NCBI GenBank assembly: GCA_913052655.1
Contig: CAJXFN010000018.1
Location: 1-15,242 of the forward strand
Source: an uncultured Flavobacteriales bacterium
GTDB taxonomy: Bacteria > Bacteroidota > Bacteroidia > Flavobacteriales > BACL11
Reading direction: 5' to 3'
DNA length: 15,242 nt
A program made the translations under genes and the position numbers. The notes below the pieces were generated by a model. It saw only the letters and a program-made list of their open reading frames with translations, was not told the origin of the DNA and did no database searches. Shown piece by piece: positions 1-7,979 of the stretch (positions within the stretch are counted from its first letter, which is position 1; every line of letters starts with the position of its first letter).

Positions 1-2
1 CA

Positions 3-386
3 ATAATTTATGATTTTTTTAAACACAACTATTTGTATTTTTTTGTTGTAATCTTTTTTTATGTGTTTTTTATTAATACTGGTATTTATAAATATAAATT
101 AAAATTTGATGACTCTTCTTTTTTAGTAAAATCTAGTAGAACAATAAGTAGTTATTTTGGATCCAAAATATTTTGTATTGAACTTTCTAATGAAATGTTA
201 ATAGGTTATAGTTTTTTGAAAAGAAAAAACTTGATTACAGATGTATTGCTGATAAAGATGGTGTCTAATAGTGGTAAAAGGTCAGCAAAAAGAATACCAA
301 TGACTTTATTAAGTCAATTAACTAAAGATAAAATTAGTAATTTACTTGATAATATAATTCAGAAAAACAAATGTCAGAAGAAGTAG
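3..386 (+). CDS. Hypothetical small membrane-anchored protein, 5' end open
   Basis: The reading frame is open to the left edge of the window, so the true start may lie outside it; the first in-frame start inside is a TTG at 33, and no in-frame ATG appears before about residue 55 counted from there. From that TTG the protein is 117 residues. A strongly hydrophobic, Phe-rich stretch covers about residues 2-16 and would be one membrane anchor. A soluble part of about 100 residues follows, rich in Lys and Ser and ending in a likely helix. The general shape (one anchor plus a small, probably beta-rich domain and a C-terminal helix) could fit a PH-like fold, but I do not recognise the family. It overlaps the start of parC by 16 bases, which suggests co-transcription and translational coupling. 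From general memory, Flavobacteriia often carry a small ORF between parE and parC; parE itself is not visible here. Confidence 0.55.
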   Translation: MIYDFFKHNYLYFFVVIFFYVFFINTGIYKYKLKFDDSSFLVKSSRTISSYFGSKIFCIELSNEMLIGYSFLKRKNLITDVLLIKMVSNSGKRSAKRIPMTLLSQLTKDKISNLLDNIIQKNKCQKK

Positions 387-3043
387 ATATAGAAGAACTG
401 GATAATCATTCTCAAAAACAGGAAAATATTATACATGTTTCTGGAATGTACGAGAATTGGTTTTTGGATTATGCCTCTTATGTTATTTTAGAACGTTCTG
501 TTCCATATTTACAGGATGGATTAAAGCCAGTACAGAGAAGGATTTTATATTCATTAAAACAATTAGATGATGGAAGGTATCATAAGGTTGCTAATGTAAT
601 TGGTCATACAATGAAATATCACCCTCATGGAGATGCTTCAATTGGTGACGCAATGGTTCAAATCGGGAATAAAAATTTACTTCTTGATATGCAAGGAAAC
701 TGGGGTAATACTGCTACTGGTGATAGAGCGGCCGCTCCAAGATATATTGAGGTTAGGTTAACTAAATTTGCATTAGATGTTGTTTTTAACAATAAAATTA
801 CAAATTGGATATCATCTTATGATGGTCGAGGAAAGGAGCCAATTACTTTGCCAATTAAGTTTCCTTTGTTACTTGCTCATGGAGTAGAAGGGATTGCAGT
901 TGGACTTTCTACAAAAATTATGCCTCATAATTTTAATGAGCTTATTGATGCCTCAATTAAAGTTTTAAAAGGAATAAAACCTAGAATTTATCCAGATTTT
1001 CAATCTGGAGGACTAGCAGATTTTTCTGATTATAATGATGGTAAGAGAGGGGGTAAAATTAGAGTTAGAGCTAAGATTTTACAAATTGATAAAAATACTC
1101 TACATATTACTGAAATTCCATTTTCAACTACAACAACAAGTTTAATTAACTCAATTTTAAAAGCTAATGAAAAAGGAAAGATTAAAATAAAGAAAATTGA
1201 AGATAATACGTCTGAAAATGTTGAAATAGCAATTACATTGCCTAGTGGAATATCACCTGATAAAACTATTGATGCACTATTTAGTTTTACAGATTGTGAA
1301 CTTTCTATTTCTCCATTGTCATGTGTGATAAATGATGATCAACCTCAATTTTTAGGTGTTTCAGAGATACTTCAAAATTCTACAAATCATACACTTGATT
1401 TATTAGAAAGAGAACTGAAAATAAATTTAGAGGAGTTACAGGAAAAATGGCATTTTGCTTCATTAGAAAGGATCTTTATTGAAAAGAGAGTATATTATCA
1501 GATTGAGGAGTTAGAAGAATGGGATTTAGTTATTTCAACAATTCATGAAGGATTAAAACCTCATATAACACATCTTTTGAGAGAAGTTACAGATGATGAT
1601 GTTGTAAAGCTTACTGAGATAAAGATCAAGAGAATTACAAAATTTGATTTAAATAAAGCTGAGGAAGAACTTTTGAAATTAGAAGAAAGGATAAAGGATG
1701 TTAAATATAAGTTAGAGAATCTTGTTGATTATGCTATAAATTACTTTAAGGACTTAAAAGTAAAATATGGAAAAGGAAGAGAAAGAAAAACTGAGGTTAA
1801 AACATTTGAAAATATAGTTGCTAGTAAAGTAGTTGTAGCTAATAAAAAACTTTATGTAAATAGAGAGGAAGGGTTTATTGGAACTAGTTTACGTAAAGAT
1901 GAATACATTTCAGATTGTTCTGATATAGATGATATAATTGCTTTTAAGAAAGATGGAACTTTTATGGTTTCAAAAGTAGGAACTAAAGTATTTATGGGTA
2001 AAAATATTATACATTGTGCTGTGTTTAAGAAAAAAGACAAGAGAACAGTATATAATATGATTTACAAAGACGGGACTAAGTCTGTAAATTATATTAAAAG
2101 ATTCTCTGTTACAGGTGTTACAAGAAATAAAGATTACAGTTTATGTAAAACATCAAAAGGAAATAAAGTTCTGTACTTTACCGCTAATCCAAACGGAGAG
2201 GCAGAAGTTGTTACAGTTTACTTAAGAGCTTTACAAAAGTTAAAAAAATTACGTTTTGATGCTGATTTTTCTGAGATATCGATTAAAGGAAGAGGTTCTG
2301 GGGGAAATATACTTAGTAAAAACCCAATCAAAAAAATTGACTTAAAATCTGCAGGTGTATCAACATTATCTGCTCGTAAAATTTGGTTTGATACAACTAT
2401 TCAAAGATTAAATGTAGAAGATAGAGGAGATTTATTAGGAGAGTTTCAAGCAGAAGATAGATTGCTAACAATTAATCAAAAAGGAGAGATACAGTTACTT
2501 GGAACAGAATTATCTACTCACTTTGATGAAGATATGATTATTTTAGAAAAATTAAATCCTAATAAACCAATTTCAGCAATTTATTTTGATGGAAATAAAC
2601 AATCTTATTTTGTGAAAAGGTTTCTAACATCTGAAATTTCAGAAGGAAAATATTCTTTTATAAGTGATCACAAAGATTCTTTTTTATCTGTGGTATCTAC
2701 AGATTGGAGGCCTATGGTAGAAGTTCTTTATGTAAAAGAAAAAGGAAAAGATAGAAAATCTGAAATTATTAATATAGAAGAATTTATCTCTATAAAAGGT
2801 TGGAAGGCACTTGGTAATAAGTTAACTAATAAAAAGATTAAAGAAGTTAAGTTGTTAGACCCTTTACCTTTTACTCAAGTTGAAGAAGTTAATGAGGATC
2901 AAGAAGAATTAAAAATGAAGATAGAGGAATCTACAGTTAATACTATTAAAGAAGGGGAGATTGTTGAACAAACGGAGGTAAAAGATTCTAAAAAACCTAA
3001 TGTCTCTGATGAGGGTGCTCAGCAAATTACTTTAGATTTATGA
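371..3043 (+). CDS. parC: DNA topoisomerase IV subunit A (ParC, Bacteroidota type)
   Basis: This is the DNA breakage-reunion subunit of a type IIA topoisomerase, which with ParE decatenates daughter chromosomes. The 890-residue protein has the N-terminal winged-helix/tower region with LQDGLKPVQRRIL (48-60), the quinolone-region motif YHPHGDASIGDAMV (83-96) and the catalytic tyrosine Y125 in AAPRYIEVRL. A coiled-coil gate region lies near 420-475, and a C-terminal beta-pinwheel-like region begins at about 500. The canonical gyrase GyrA box (QRRGGKG) is absent; the nearest match is KGRGSGGN, which favours ParC over GyrA. The position equivalent to E. coli ParC Ser80 is Ala (A89), a state I associate with Bacteroidota ParC generally rather than an acquired change. 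The C-terminal tail is acidic and low in complexity. The ATG at 371 overlaps the upstream small gene and places the conserved core correctly. Confidence 0.95.
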   Translation: MSEEVDIEELDNHSQKQENIIHVSGMYENWFLDYASYVILERSVPYLQDGLKPVQRRILYSLKQLDDGRYHKVANVIGHTMKYHPHGDASIGDAMVQIGNKNLLLDMQGNWGNTATGDRAAAPRYIEVRLTKFALDVVFNNKITNWISSYDGRGKEPITLPIKFPLLLAHGVEGIAVGLSTKIMPHNFNELIDASIKVLKGIKPRIYPDFQSGGLADFSDYNDGKRGGKIRVRAKILQIDKNTLHITEIPFSTTTTSLINSILKANEKGKIKIKKIEDNTSENVEIAITLPSGISPDKTIDALFSFTDCELSISPLSCVINDDQPQFLGVSEILQNSTNHTLDLLERELKINLEELQEKWHFASLERIFIEKRVYYQIEELEEWDLVISTIHEGLKPHITHLLREVTDDDVVKLTEIKIKRITKFDLNKAEEELLKLEERIKDVKYKLENLVDYAINYFKDLKVKYGKGRERKTEVKTFENIVASKVVVANKKLYVNREEGFIGTSLRKDEYISDCSDIDDIIAFKKDGTFMVSKVGTKVFMGKNIIHCAVFKKKDKRTVYNMIYKDGTKSVNYIKRFSVTGVTRNKDYSLCKTSKGNKVLYFTANPNGEAEVVTVYLRALQKLKKLRFDADFSEISIKGRGSGGNILSKNPIKKIDLKSAGVSTLSARKIWFDTTIQRLNVEDRGDLLGEFQAEDRLLTINQKGEIQLLGTELSTHFDEDMIILEKLNPNKPISAIYFDGNKQSYFVKRFLTSEISEGKYSFISDHKDSFLSVVSTDWRPMVEVLYVKEKGKDRKSEIINIEEFISIKGWKALGNKLTNKKIKEVKLLDPLPFTQVEEVNEDQEELKMKIEESTVNTIKEGEIVEQTEVKDSKKPNVSDEGAQQITLDL

Positions 3044-3094
3044 TTTAATATTTAAGATTGATTTTCAATTATTTAATATGTAATTAATTAATAG

Positions 3095-3102
3095 TAAATT
3101 TG
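3095..3102 (+). promoter_or_regulatory. Bacteroidota -7 promoter element for the secreted beta-propeller gene
   Basis: TAAATTTG is an exact match to the TAnnTTTG -7 consensus of Bacteroidota sigma factor. It ends 15 bases before the ATG at 3118, giving a short leader. No convincing -33 TTG element is seen at the usual distance. The element overlaps the alternative TTG start at 3100, which argues against that start. Confidence 0.6.
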
Positions 3103-3117
3103 CATAAAATTTTAAAA

Positions 3118-5076
3118 ATGAAAAAGTATTTTAGTTTAATAGCATTTTGTTTTCCATTATTATTGTTTTCACAGTCAAATTATAATTTAACATTAGTTGG
3201 TGAGTTTGATTGGAATGGATTAAGTTATGATAGTGAAGGTTCTGATATTTGGGGATGGAGAAACACATCAACTGGTGTTGAATATGCTCTAGTAGGATTA
3301 AATACTGGATTTTCAGTTGTGGAATTATCAAATCCTCAAAATCCTAGTGAAGTTTTTTTTATTCCAGGAGCTAATACTACATGGAGAGATATAAAAACAT
3401 GGGAGAATTATGCTTATGTAATTAATGAAGGTGGAGATGGATTGTTGATTGTTGATTTAAATGATCTTACTGGACAAACATATGTAAACTTTACTGATTT
3501 TTTTAATACTGCTCACAATATTTATATGGATGAAAATGGTGTAGCATATATTTTTGGAACTGATATTGGTAATGGTGGTGTCATATTTTTAGATGTAACT
3601 ACAAATCCAATGAGTCCTTCTTATTTAGGTACTTGGGATGATTATTATATACACGATGGAATGGCTAGAGGAGATACGCTTTGGGCAGGATGTATTTATG
3701 AAGGAGAGTTTTATGCAGTGGATGTATCTAATAAATCAAATCCTCAAGTTTTAGGTCATCATCCTACACCTAATCAATTTACACACAATATATGGGTTTC
3801 TGATGATGGTGATTTTGTTTTTACAACTGATGAGCAAGCTGATTCTTATATTGGAGCCTATGATATTACTGATATGAATAATATACAAGAAGTTGATAGA
3901 ATACAATCTAATCCTGAATCAAATTCTATACCTCACAATACTCATGTAGATGGTAATTTTCTTGTAACTTCCTGGTATAGAGATGGTACTGTAGTTCATG
4001 ATGCAACTTACCCTAATAATTTAGTTGAAGTAGCTAATTATGATTCTTATATTGGTAGTGGTAATGGATTTGACGGATGTTGGGGGACATATCCATACCT
4101 TCCATCAGGCTTAATTATTTCATCTGATATAAACTCATCGAATAATGGAAATGGAAGATTACTATTATTAGAAAGAGGATTTTCCCAAGCTTGTTATTTA
4201 CAAGGAAATGTTACCGATGTAAATAATCAAACATTGTCAGGAGTTAGTGTAGTTATTTTAAATACAGTTATTCCTAATTTATCTAATACAGATATTTTAG
4301 GAAATTATACATCCGGAAATGCAGACTCTGGTCTTTTTGATGTAGTATTTTCAAAGTTTGGATATATATCAGATACTCTTCAAGCTGTTATGGTTAATGG
4401 TCAAATAACTTATTTAGATGCAACATTGGATATTGATAATTCATTACCCATATTAGGTTGTCAAGATTCAACAGCATCAAATTTTAATCCTATAGCAAAT
4501 ACATCTTCATTATTTGGTGGAGAATTAAATAATTCCTTTAGTTCGGGTGATTATTTTAATGGTGAACAACATCTGATTTTTGATGCTTATTCAAATTTTA
4601 ACATTAAATCTGCAGAATTTTACGCTGAGAGCCCAAAGTTAATTACTTTTGAATTAAGAAATAGTAATGGTGTTGTAATTGACGATACGACTCATTTTGT
4701 ATCTTCAGGAAACCAAACACTTGAGTTGAATTTTGAAGTACCTATATCTAATGATCTTCAACTTGGTTTGTCATCAGGAAATAGTGGTCTTTATAGGAAT
4801 GATCAGGGAGCTTCTTATCCATATAATATTGGTTCAGTCATGTCAATCACTGGTTCTAGTGCTAGTCAACCTGGTTATTATTATTTTTACTATAATATTG
4901 AGTTAGATATTCCATGTGAGTACAATATAACGAGTTTGGAAAGTTTTAACAATAATAAAAACCTTTTAAGAATTGTTGATATTCTAGGAAGAGAAGTAGT
5001 AACACTAAATTCAAATAATACATATTTTTATATTTACGACGATGGAACAGTAGATAAGAAAATACATCTTAAATAA
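3118..5076 (+). CDS. Secreted choice-of-anchor B family protein with T9SS sorting tail
   Basis: This is a predicted secreted or cell-surface protein of 652 residues. I start it at ATG 3118, not the in-frame TTG at 3100, because the signal peptide then begins with MKKYFSLIAF and the TTG lies inside a promoter element. A signal peptide ends near LLFSQ (residue 19). Residues about 25-360 form LVIVD-like beta-propeller blades (GLLIVDL, FYAVDVSN, IGAYDITD), matching the choice-of-anchor B family. A carboxypeptidase-regulatory-like beta-sandwich follows at about 365-440, then a GCQDSTASNFNP motif common in Bacteroidota secreted proteins. A beta-rich domain follows, and the short tail LGREV...FYIYDDGTVDKKIHLK has the form of a type IX secretion sorting signal. 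Function beyond surface attachment or binding is unknown. It appears to be a single transcription unit, ending just before the first intergenic repeat. Confidence 0.85.
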   Translation: MKKYFSLIAFCFPLLLFSQSNYNLTLVGEFDWNGLSYDSEGSDIWGWRNTSTGVEYALVGLNTGFSVVELSNPQNPSEVFFIPGANTTWRDIKTWENYAYVINEGGDGLLIVDLNDLTGQTYVNFTDFFNTAHNIYMDENGVAYIFGTDIGNGGVIFLDVTTNPMSPSYLGTWDDYYIHDGMARGDTLWAGCIYEGEFYAVDVSNKSNPQVLGHHPTPNQFTHNIWVSDDGDFVFTTDEQADSYIGAYDITDMNNIQEVDRIQSNPESNSIPHNTHVDGNFLVTSWYRDGTVVHDATYPNNLVEVANYDSYIGSGNGFDGCWGTYPYLPSGLIISSDINSSNNGNGRLLLLERGFSQACYLQGNVTDVNNQTLSGVSVVILNTVIPNLSNTDILGNYTSGNADSGLFDVVFSKFGYISDTLQAVMVNGQITYLDATLDIDNSLPILGCQDSTASNFNPIANTSSLFGGELNNSFSSGDYFNGEQHLIFDAYSNFNIKSAEFYAESPKLITFELRNSNGVVIDDTTHFVSSGNQTLELNFEVPISNDLQLGLSSGNSGLYRNDQGASYPYNIGSVMSITGSSASQPGYYYFYYNIELDIPCEYNITSLESFNNNKNLLRIVDILGREVVTLNSNNTYFYIYDDGTVDKKIHLK

Positions 5077-5206
5077 TTTTTTTTAAAAAGTATTTTCTAA
5101 TTAGAAATTTAATATATTTTTTAAGTTTGTTTTATTTTCTTATTAGCGGTGCAAAAAGCGGAGCAATTTTTAGTTTGAAAGCTTGTTGTAATCATGTAAA
5201 TATACG

Positions 5207-5231
5207 TTAGGTTGTAATCCTGCTACCCCGA
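5207..5231 (+). other. tRNA-Pro 3'-end-like segment in repeat copy 1
   Basis: TTAGG-TTGTAAT-CCTGC followed by TACCCCGA resembles a tRNA T-arm plus the 3' strand of the acceptor stem, including the CCCCGA end followed by CTTTTT known from Bacteroidota tRNA-Pro genes. The T-loop is TTGTAAT instead of TTCGAAT. No matching 5' acceptor strand (CGGGGTA), D-arm or anticodon arm lies upstream, so this is not a functional tRNA gene. Equivalent segments are at 7623-7647 and 9484-9508. Confidence 0.45.
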
Positions 5232-5266
5232 CTTTTTTCTCTTTATATTTCTCAAAAAATTTTCTA

Positions 5267-5274
5267 TAAGTTTG
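5267..5274 (+). promoter_or_regulatory. -7 promoter element at the downstream edge of repeat copy 1
   Basis: TAAGTTTG exactly matches the Bacteroidota TAnnTTTG -7 element. It sits 18 bases before the ATG at 5293 and probably drives the first cassette. The in-frame TTG at 5272 is part of this element and is therefore an unlikely start codon. Confidence 0.55.
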
Positions 5275-5292
5275 CATTATGAAAATACATCG

Positions 5293-5958
5293 ATGCAGAA
5301 AAAAAATCAAGTAAGTGTTTCAGAAATAATATGTCAACTAAAAAAAGAAACTTCTTCTTTTATTGAGACAATAAATGAACAAGAAATAAAAAGATACAGA
5401 AAAAGTGGGAAGCAATTTCTTTATCTGATTATTTGGAACCTTAATGATAGTATCTTTTCTTGGGGGACTATGAGTGGAAGTAGTGACAGGATACGTAAAT
5501 CTTCTATTCTAAATAAAAAACTTACTGGCAAATATGATAGAAGAGTAGATTATTTAATGTTAAAAAAAGTTGAAGGTTTAGAAAAAATATATCTTTTTAA
5601 AACAAATGGAAAAGCAACTATACTTGAATCTAAGATTAAAGATAGATTAAATGTAAATTCATGTTTCTATGGATTAAAAGGCACAAATAGGGATGAAATA
5701 TCACAGGATCTATACTCCAAATTTAAATTAACAGATCACTTTATCAATCAAACAGAATCTGATAAAGATAATTTCGAATTATTCTTCTATAAGATATTTT
5801 TAGGTAAAAAAAGACATCCTGATAATCCTCAAAGAACTTTCTTTTATGGAGACTGCTTAGAACCGGGTTTTCTAAAGAAAATAGATTATGAATATTTAGA
5901 ACCAGTAATTGAAAATATTTTAGATGTTTACTTTTATAATTCAAAAAAACAAGAATAA
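5293..5958 (+). CDS. Hypothetical protein, possible GIY-YIG-like fold, companion of BspA protein 1
   Basis: 221 residues from ATG 5293; the upstream in-frame TTG at 5272 is rejected because it lies in the promoter element. No signal peptide or membrane segment is visible, so it is probably cytoplasmic. A region loosely resembles GIY-YIG nucleases: LYLIIW (43-48), then SWG (56-58) after a short spacer, then an Arg-containing stretch SSDRIRKS (63-70), a helix, and LESKIKDRL (111-119) where E112 could be the metal-binding glutamate. The tyrosines of the classic motif are not conserved, so this is a weak structural guess, and activity is doubtful. The stop codon overlaps the next gene as TAATG, implying translational coupling with the BspA-type protein. 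The second BspA gene has an unrelated companion in the same position. Confidence 0.75.
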   Translation: MQKKNQVSVSEIICQLKKETSSFIETINEQEIKRYRKSGKQFLYLIIWNLNDSIFSWGTMSGSSDRIRKSSILNKKLTGKYDRRVDYLMLKKVEGLEKIYLFKTNGKATILESKIKDRLNVNSCFYGLKGTNRDEISQDLYSKFKLTDHFINQTESDKDNFELFFYKIFLGKKRHPDNPQRTFFYGDCLEPGFLKKIDYEYLEPVIENILDVYFYNSKKQE

Positions 5959-7475
5959 TGAAATTTAATAACGAAACTATAAGAACTGCTGTGCAAGAAT
6001 GGTTAGAAAACTCTAAAAAGGGAGAAAAGAAATATGGACATATTTCATATTGGGACGTGAGTAATGTAACGAATATGGATGGTCTTTTCTACGTTAAAGA
6101 TTCTATAAGATTTCGCAATCAATTTGGAAGTGTTATTTCTCAAAAACAGTTGCAGAAAACAATAGATAGTGGAGCAGATATCTCTGATTTCAATCTAAAA
6201 GAAGAAAAAATAATATCTAAAAAGATGCTTAATAGACTTGAATCTTTTAATGATGACATAAGTATGTGGAATGTTCGCAATGTTACAAGCATGAAAGGTA
6301 TGTTTAAAGAAGCAAAATCTTTTAATCAAAATATTGGTAATTGGGATGTTAGTAATGTTATTGATATGAGCGAAATGTTTTATAATAATGAATCTTTTAA
6401 TAAAGATATTGGTAGTTGGGATACAAGTAAGTTAATTTACGCAAGGTATATGTTCCTGTATGCTAAATCTTTTAATCAAGATATAAGTAGCTGGAATATG
6501 AGTTCAGTAGTCAATATGTATGGACTTTTCGCTGGTGCAAAATCATTTAATCAAGAAATAGGCAATTGGGATGTTAGTAATGTTACTGATATGTGTAGTA
6601 TGTTCTCTGAAGCACAATCATTTAATAAAGATATTGGCAATTGGAACGTTAGTAATGTAACTAATATGCAATCAATGTTTAATGGAGCACAATCATTTAA
6701 TCAAGACATTAGTAGATGGAATACATCTAATGTAAAAGATATGTACAGAATGTTTTGGTTTGCTAAATCTTTTAATCAAGATATTGGTGCTTGGGATGTG
6801 AGTAATGTGAATAAAGCAAGTGCAATGTTTGCAGTAGCTGAAGCATTCAATCAAGATTTAAGCAGTTGGAATGTTAGAAAAGATGCAGACATAGAAGACA
6901 TTTTTGCAGGAGCAATATCTTTCAATCAAAATACTGATAATTGGAAATGGTTTAACTTATCAATTGAAGAAAGCGAAGAAGAGATAATAGAAGTGTCATT
7001 TAAAAAAACTACAAAACTTACAGATGAATTAAAGAAATATATTGATTCTCATAATGATACTGCTGTAATAGAAGTTTTTCCGTCTAACGGAGGTGTGAGG
7101 GAAGAATACATTCATACGGGCTCATGGAATAATAAAAATTTTAAAATGAAAGTTAGTATTCCACTAAAGAATGCTGAATATCAGTATGATGGAAATTTAT
7201 CAAACTTTATTGAACAAATTGGTACTAAGAAAATAACTGACCTTGATGATTCAAATCTTGATTTAGATTTATTAGGAGATAGCGGAGGAAGTTTTGAAGT
7301 TGATGAAATAACTTGGGATCCTGAATTGACTGATGAAGAGGAAAATGAAGTAGATGAATATAATCTTGTAGATTTTGGAATAGATTATGATGAAGATGAC
7401 TTTATATTTGAAAAAGGGTGTATTTATGAGATTAGAGTTACTATTGGAGATAAAATATTTACATTAGTTAAATGA
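5958..7475 (+). CDS. BspA/DUF285-type repeat protein 1
   Basis: 505 residues. The N-terminus (MKFNNETIR..V.EWL..SKK.EKKYGHIS.WDVS) is nearly identical to that of the paralog at 7979. About nine 25-residue units of the form SFNQDIGNWDVSNVTDMxxMF run from about residue 96 to 320, with a partial closing unit to about 331; this matches the DUF285 / BspA-like leucine-rich-repeat family. A 51-residue insertion (about 45-95) separates the N-terminal cap from the first full repeat and is absent from the paralog. The C-terminal 165 residues are a non-repeat region with an acidic stretch (about 420-490) that I do not recognise. No signal peptide, lipobox or sorting tail is visible, although many family members are surface proteins. 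DUF285 repeats generally form extended solenoids for binding; the target here is unknown. It is the second gene of a two-gene cassette between repeat copies 1 and 2. Confidence 0.88.
   Translation: MKFNNETIRTAVQEWLENSKKGEKKYGHISYWDVSNVTNMDGLFYVKDSIRFRNQFGSVISQKQLQKTIDSGADISDFNLKEEKIISKKMLNRLESFNDDISMWNVRNVTSMKGMFKEAKSFNQNIGNWDVSNVIDMSEMFYNNESFNKDIGSWDTSKLIYARYMFLYAKSFNQDISSWNMSSVVNMYGLFAGAKSFNQEIGNWDVSNVTDMCSMFSEAQSFNKDIGNWNVSNVTNMQSMFNGAQSFNQDISRWNTSNVKDMYRMFWFAKSFNQDIGAWDVSNVNKASAMFAVAEAFNQDLSSWNVRKDADIEDIFAGAISFNQNTDNWKWFNLSIEESEEEIIEVSFKKTTKLTDELKKYIDSHNDTAVIEVFPSNGGVREEYIHTGSWNNKNFKMKVSIPLKNAEYQYDGNLSNFIEQIGTKKITDLDDSNLDLDLLGDSGGSFEVDEITWDPELTDEEENEVDEYNLVDFGIDYDEDDFIFEKGCIYEIRVTIGDKIFTLVK
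6243..6950 (+). repeat. Tandem 75-bp coding repeats in BspA gene 1
   Basis: The coding sequence is built of 75-bp units, each encoding a 25-residue DUF285 unit. Nucleotide identity is highest around the codons for SFNQDI and WDVSNVT (for example TCTTTTAATCAAGATATT and GATGTTAGTAATGTTAC recurring). Such tandem identity could allow unit number to change by slippage or unequal recombination. Confidence 0.85.
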
Positions 7476-7622
7476 TATAAAAAGCTAAATGTTATTTTTA
7501 AAAGTTTTTTCTAATCAGAAAATCCAATTAATTTTTTAAGTTTGTTTCAGTAGATTGATTAGCGGTGCAAAAAGCGGAGCAATTTTTAGTTTTAAAGTTT
7601 GCTGTAATCATGTAAATAGAGT

Positions 7623-7647
7623 GTAGGTTTTAATCCTGCTACCCCGA
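7623..7647 (+). other. tRNA-Pro 3'-end-like segment in repeat copy 2
   Basis: GTAGG-TTTTAAT-CCTGC-TACCCCGA has the best T-stem of the three copies, but the T-loop is changed to TTTTAAT. No remaining tRNA arms are present, so it is a fragment or a mimic and not a tRNA gene. Confidence 0.45.
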
Positions 7648-7679
7648 CTTTTTTCTTCAAATTTCTCATAAATTTTGTG

Positions 7680-7687
7680 TAATTTTG
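7680..7687 (+). promoter_or_regulatory. -7 promoter element at the downstream edge of repeat copy 2
   Basis: TAATTTTG matches TAnnTTTG exactly and lies 34 bases before the ATG at 7722, so it is the likely promoter of the second cassette. Confidence 0.55.
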
Positions 7688-7721
7688 CTTATAAATAAAT
7701 TAAAACTAAAGTTTTTTTAAT

Positions 7722-7979
7722 ATGAAAATATCTATCGAACAAGCTTATTTTCAAATAAGTGAAAATCTATATGGACAAAATGAGGTTATTAAAGTAACCT
7801 TTAATAATAATGGTGCACATCATGGTGAGATATATGTATATAATCATGATGATTTATATGACAAAGTAATTTACCATTATGGGACATTAGATTGTTGGGA
7901 GAATTATGGAGAGTATACAAGTAACAATAATATTCCAAGAGTGGCAATGGATACAGGATTAGTCAAAAGAATAAAATAA
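7722..7979 (+). CDS. Small hypothetical protein, companion of BspA protein 2
   Basis: 85 residues, no signal peptide or membrane segment, rich in Tyr, Asn and His (NNNGAHHGEIYVYNHDDLYDKV is characteristic in composition). I do not recognise a family. The sequence looks like a small alternating beta protein. It starts at ATG 7722, 33 bases after repeat copy 2, and its stop overlaps the next start as TAATG, exactly as in the first cassette. It has no similarity to the companion at 5293, which suggests the companion slot is variable while the BspA gene is constant. Confidence 0.75.
   Translation: MKISIEQAYFQISENLYGQNEVIKVTFNNNGAHHGEIYVYNHDDLYDKVIYHYGTLDCWENYGEYTSNNNIPRVAMDTGLVKRIK

Larger units (their letters stand above)
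5081..5275 (+). repeat. Intergenic repeat copy 1 (about 195 bp)
   Basis: First of three direct copies; the others are 7496-7688 and 9356-9549. Copy 1 contains, in order: a perfect 14-bp palindrome TTTCTAATTAGAAA (5094-5107); a 33-bp block at 5142-5174 identical in all copies (it begins ATTAGCGGTGC and ends TTTTTAGT); an invariant TGTAATCATGTAAATA; and an invariant segment from AATCCTGC to CCCCGACTTTTT ending at 5237. It closes with a promoter-like TAAGTTTG at 5267. It is the most divergent copy in its first 60 bases. It fills the gap between the beta-propeller gene and the first BspA cassette. I see no coding sequence in it. Confidence 0.9.
7496..7688 (+). repeat. Intergenic repeat copy 2 (about 193 bp)
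   Basis: Second direct copy. It carries the 33-bp invariant block at 7558-7590, the T-arm-like segment at 7623-7647 and TAATTTTG at 7680-7687. The palindrome position reads TTTTCT-AATC-AGAAAA, keeping a 6-bp inverted repeat although the central bases differ from copy 1. The T-arm stem here is a full five pairs (GTAGG with CCTGC, one of them G-T). It lies between BspA gene 1 and the small gene at 7722, and accounts for most of that 246-base gap. Confidence 0.9.

Noticed and set aside
3131..3331. Minus-strand ORF opposite the beta-propeller gene
   Set aside because: It lies inside a well-supported gene on the other strand, with His/Gln/Asn-rich composition typical of a shadow frame.
5207..5231. 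A complete tRNA gene in the repeats
   Set aside because: Only the T-arm and 3' acceptor strand can be matched; no 5' acceptor strand, D-arm or anticodon arm is present.
5220..5238. Rho-independent terminator at CCCCGACTTTTTT
   Set aside because: The T-run is not directly preceded by a strong GC hairpin; the nearest stem is a weak 4-5 bp T-arm about nine bases upstream.
5081..5275. Integron attC site interpretation of the repeats
   Set aside because: No integrase is visible, the RYYYAAC/GTTRRRY core pair is not convincing, and the repeat lacks the strong attC inverted-repeat layout.
5279..5314. Short ORF starting at ATG 5279 (11 codons) before the companion gene
   Set aside because: It begins only four bases after the -7 element, so it would lie at or before the transcription start, and it is not present at the other repeats.
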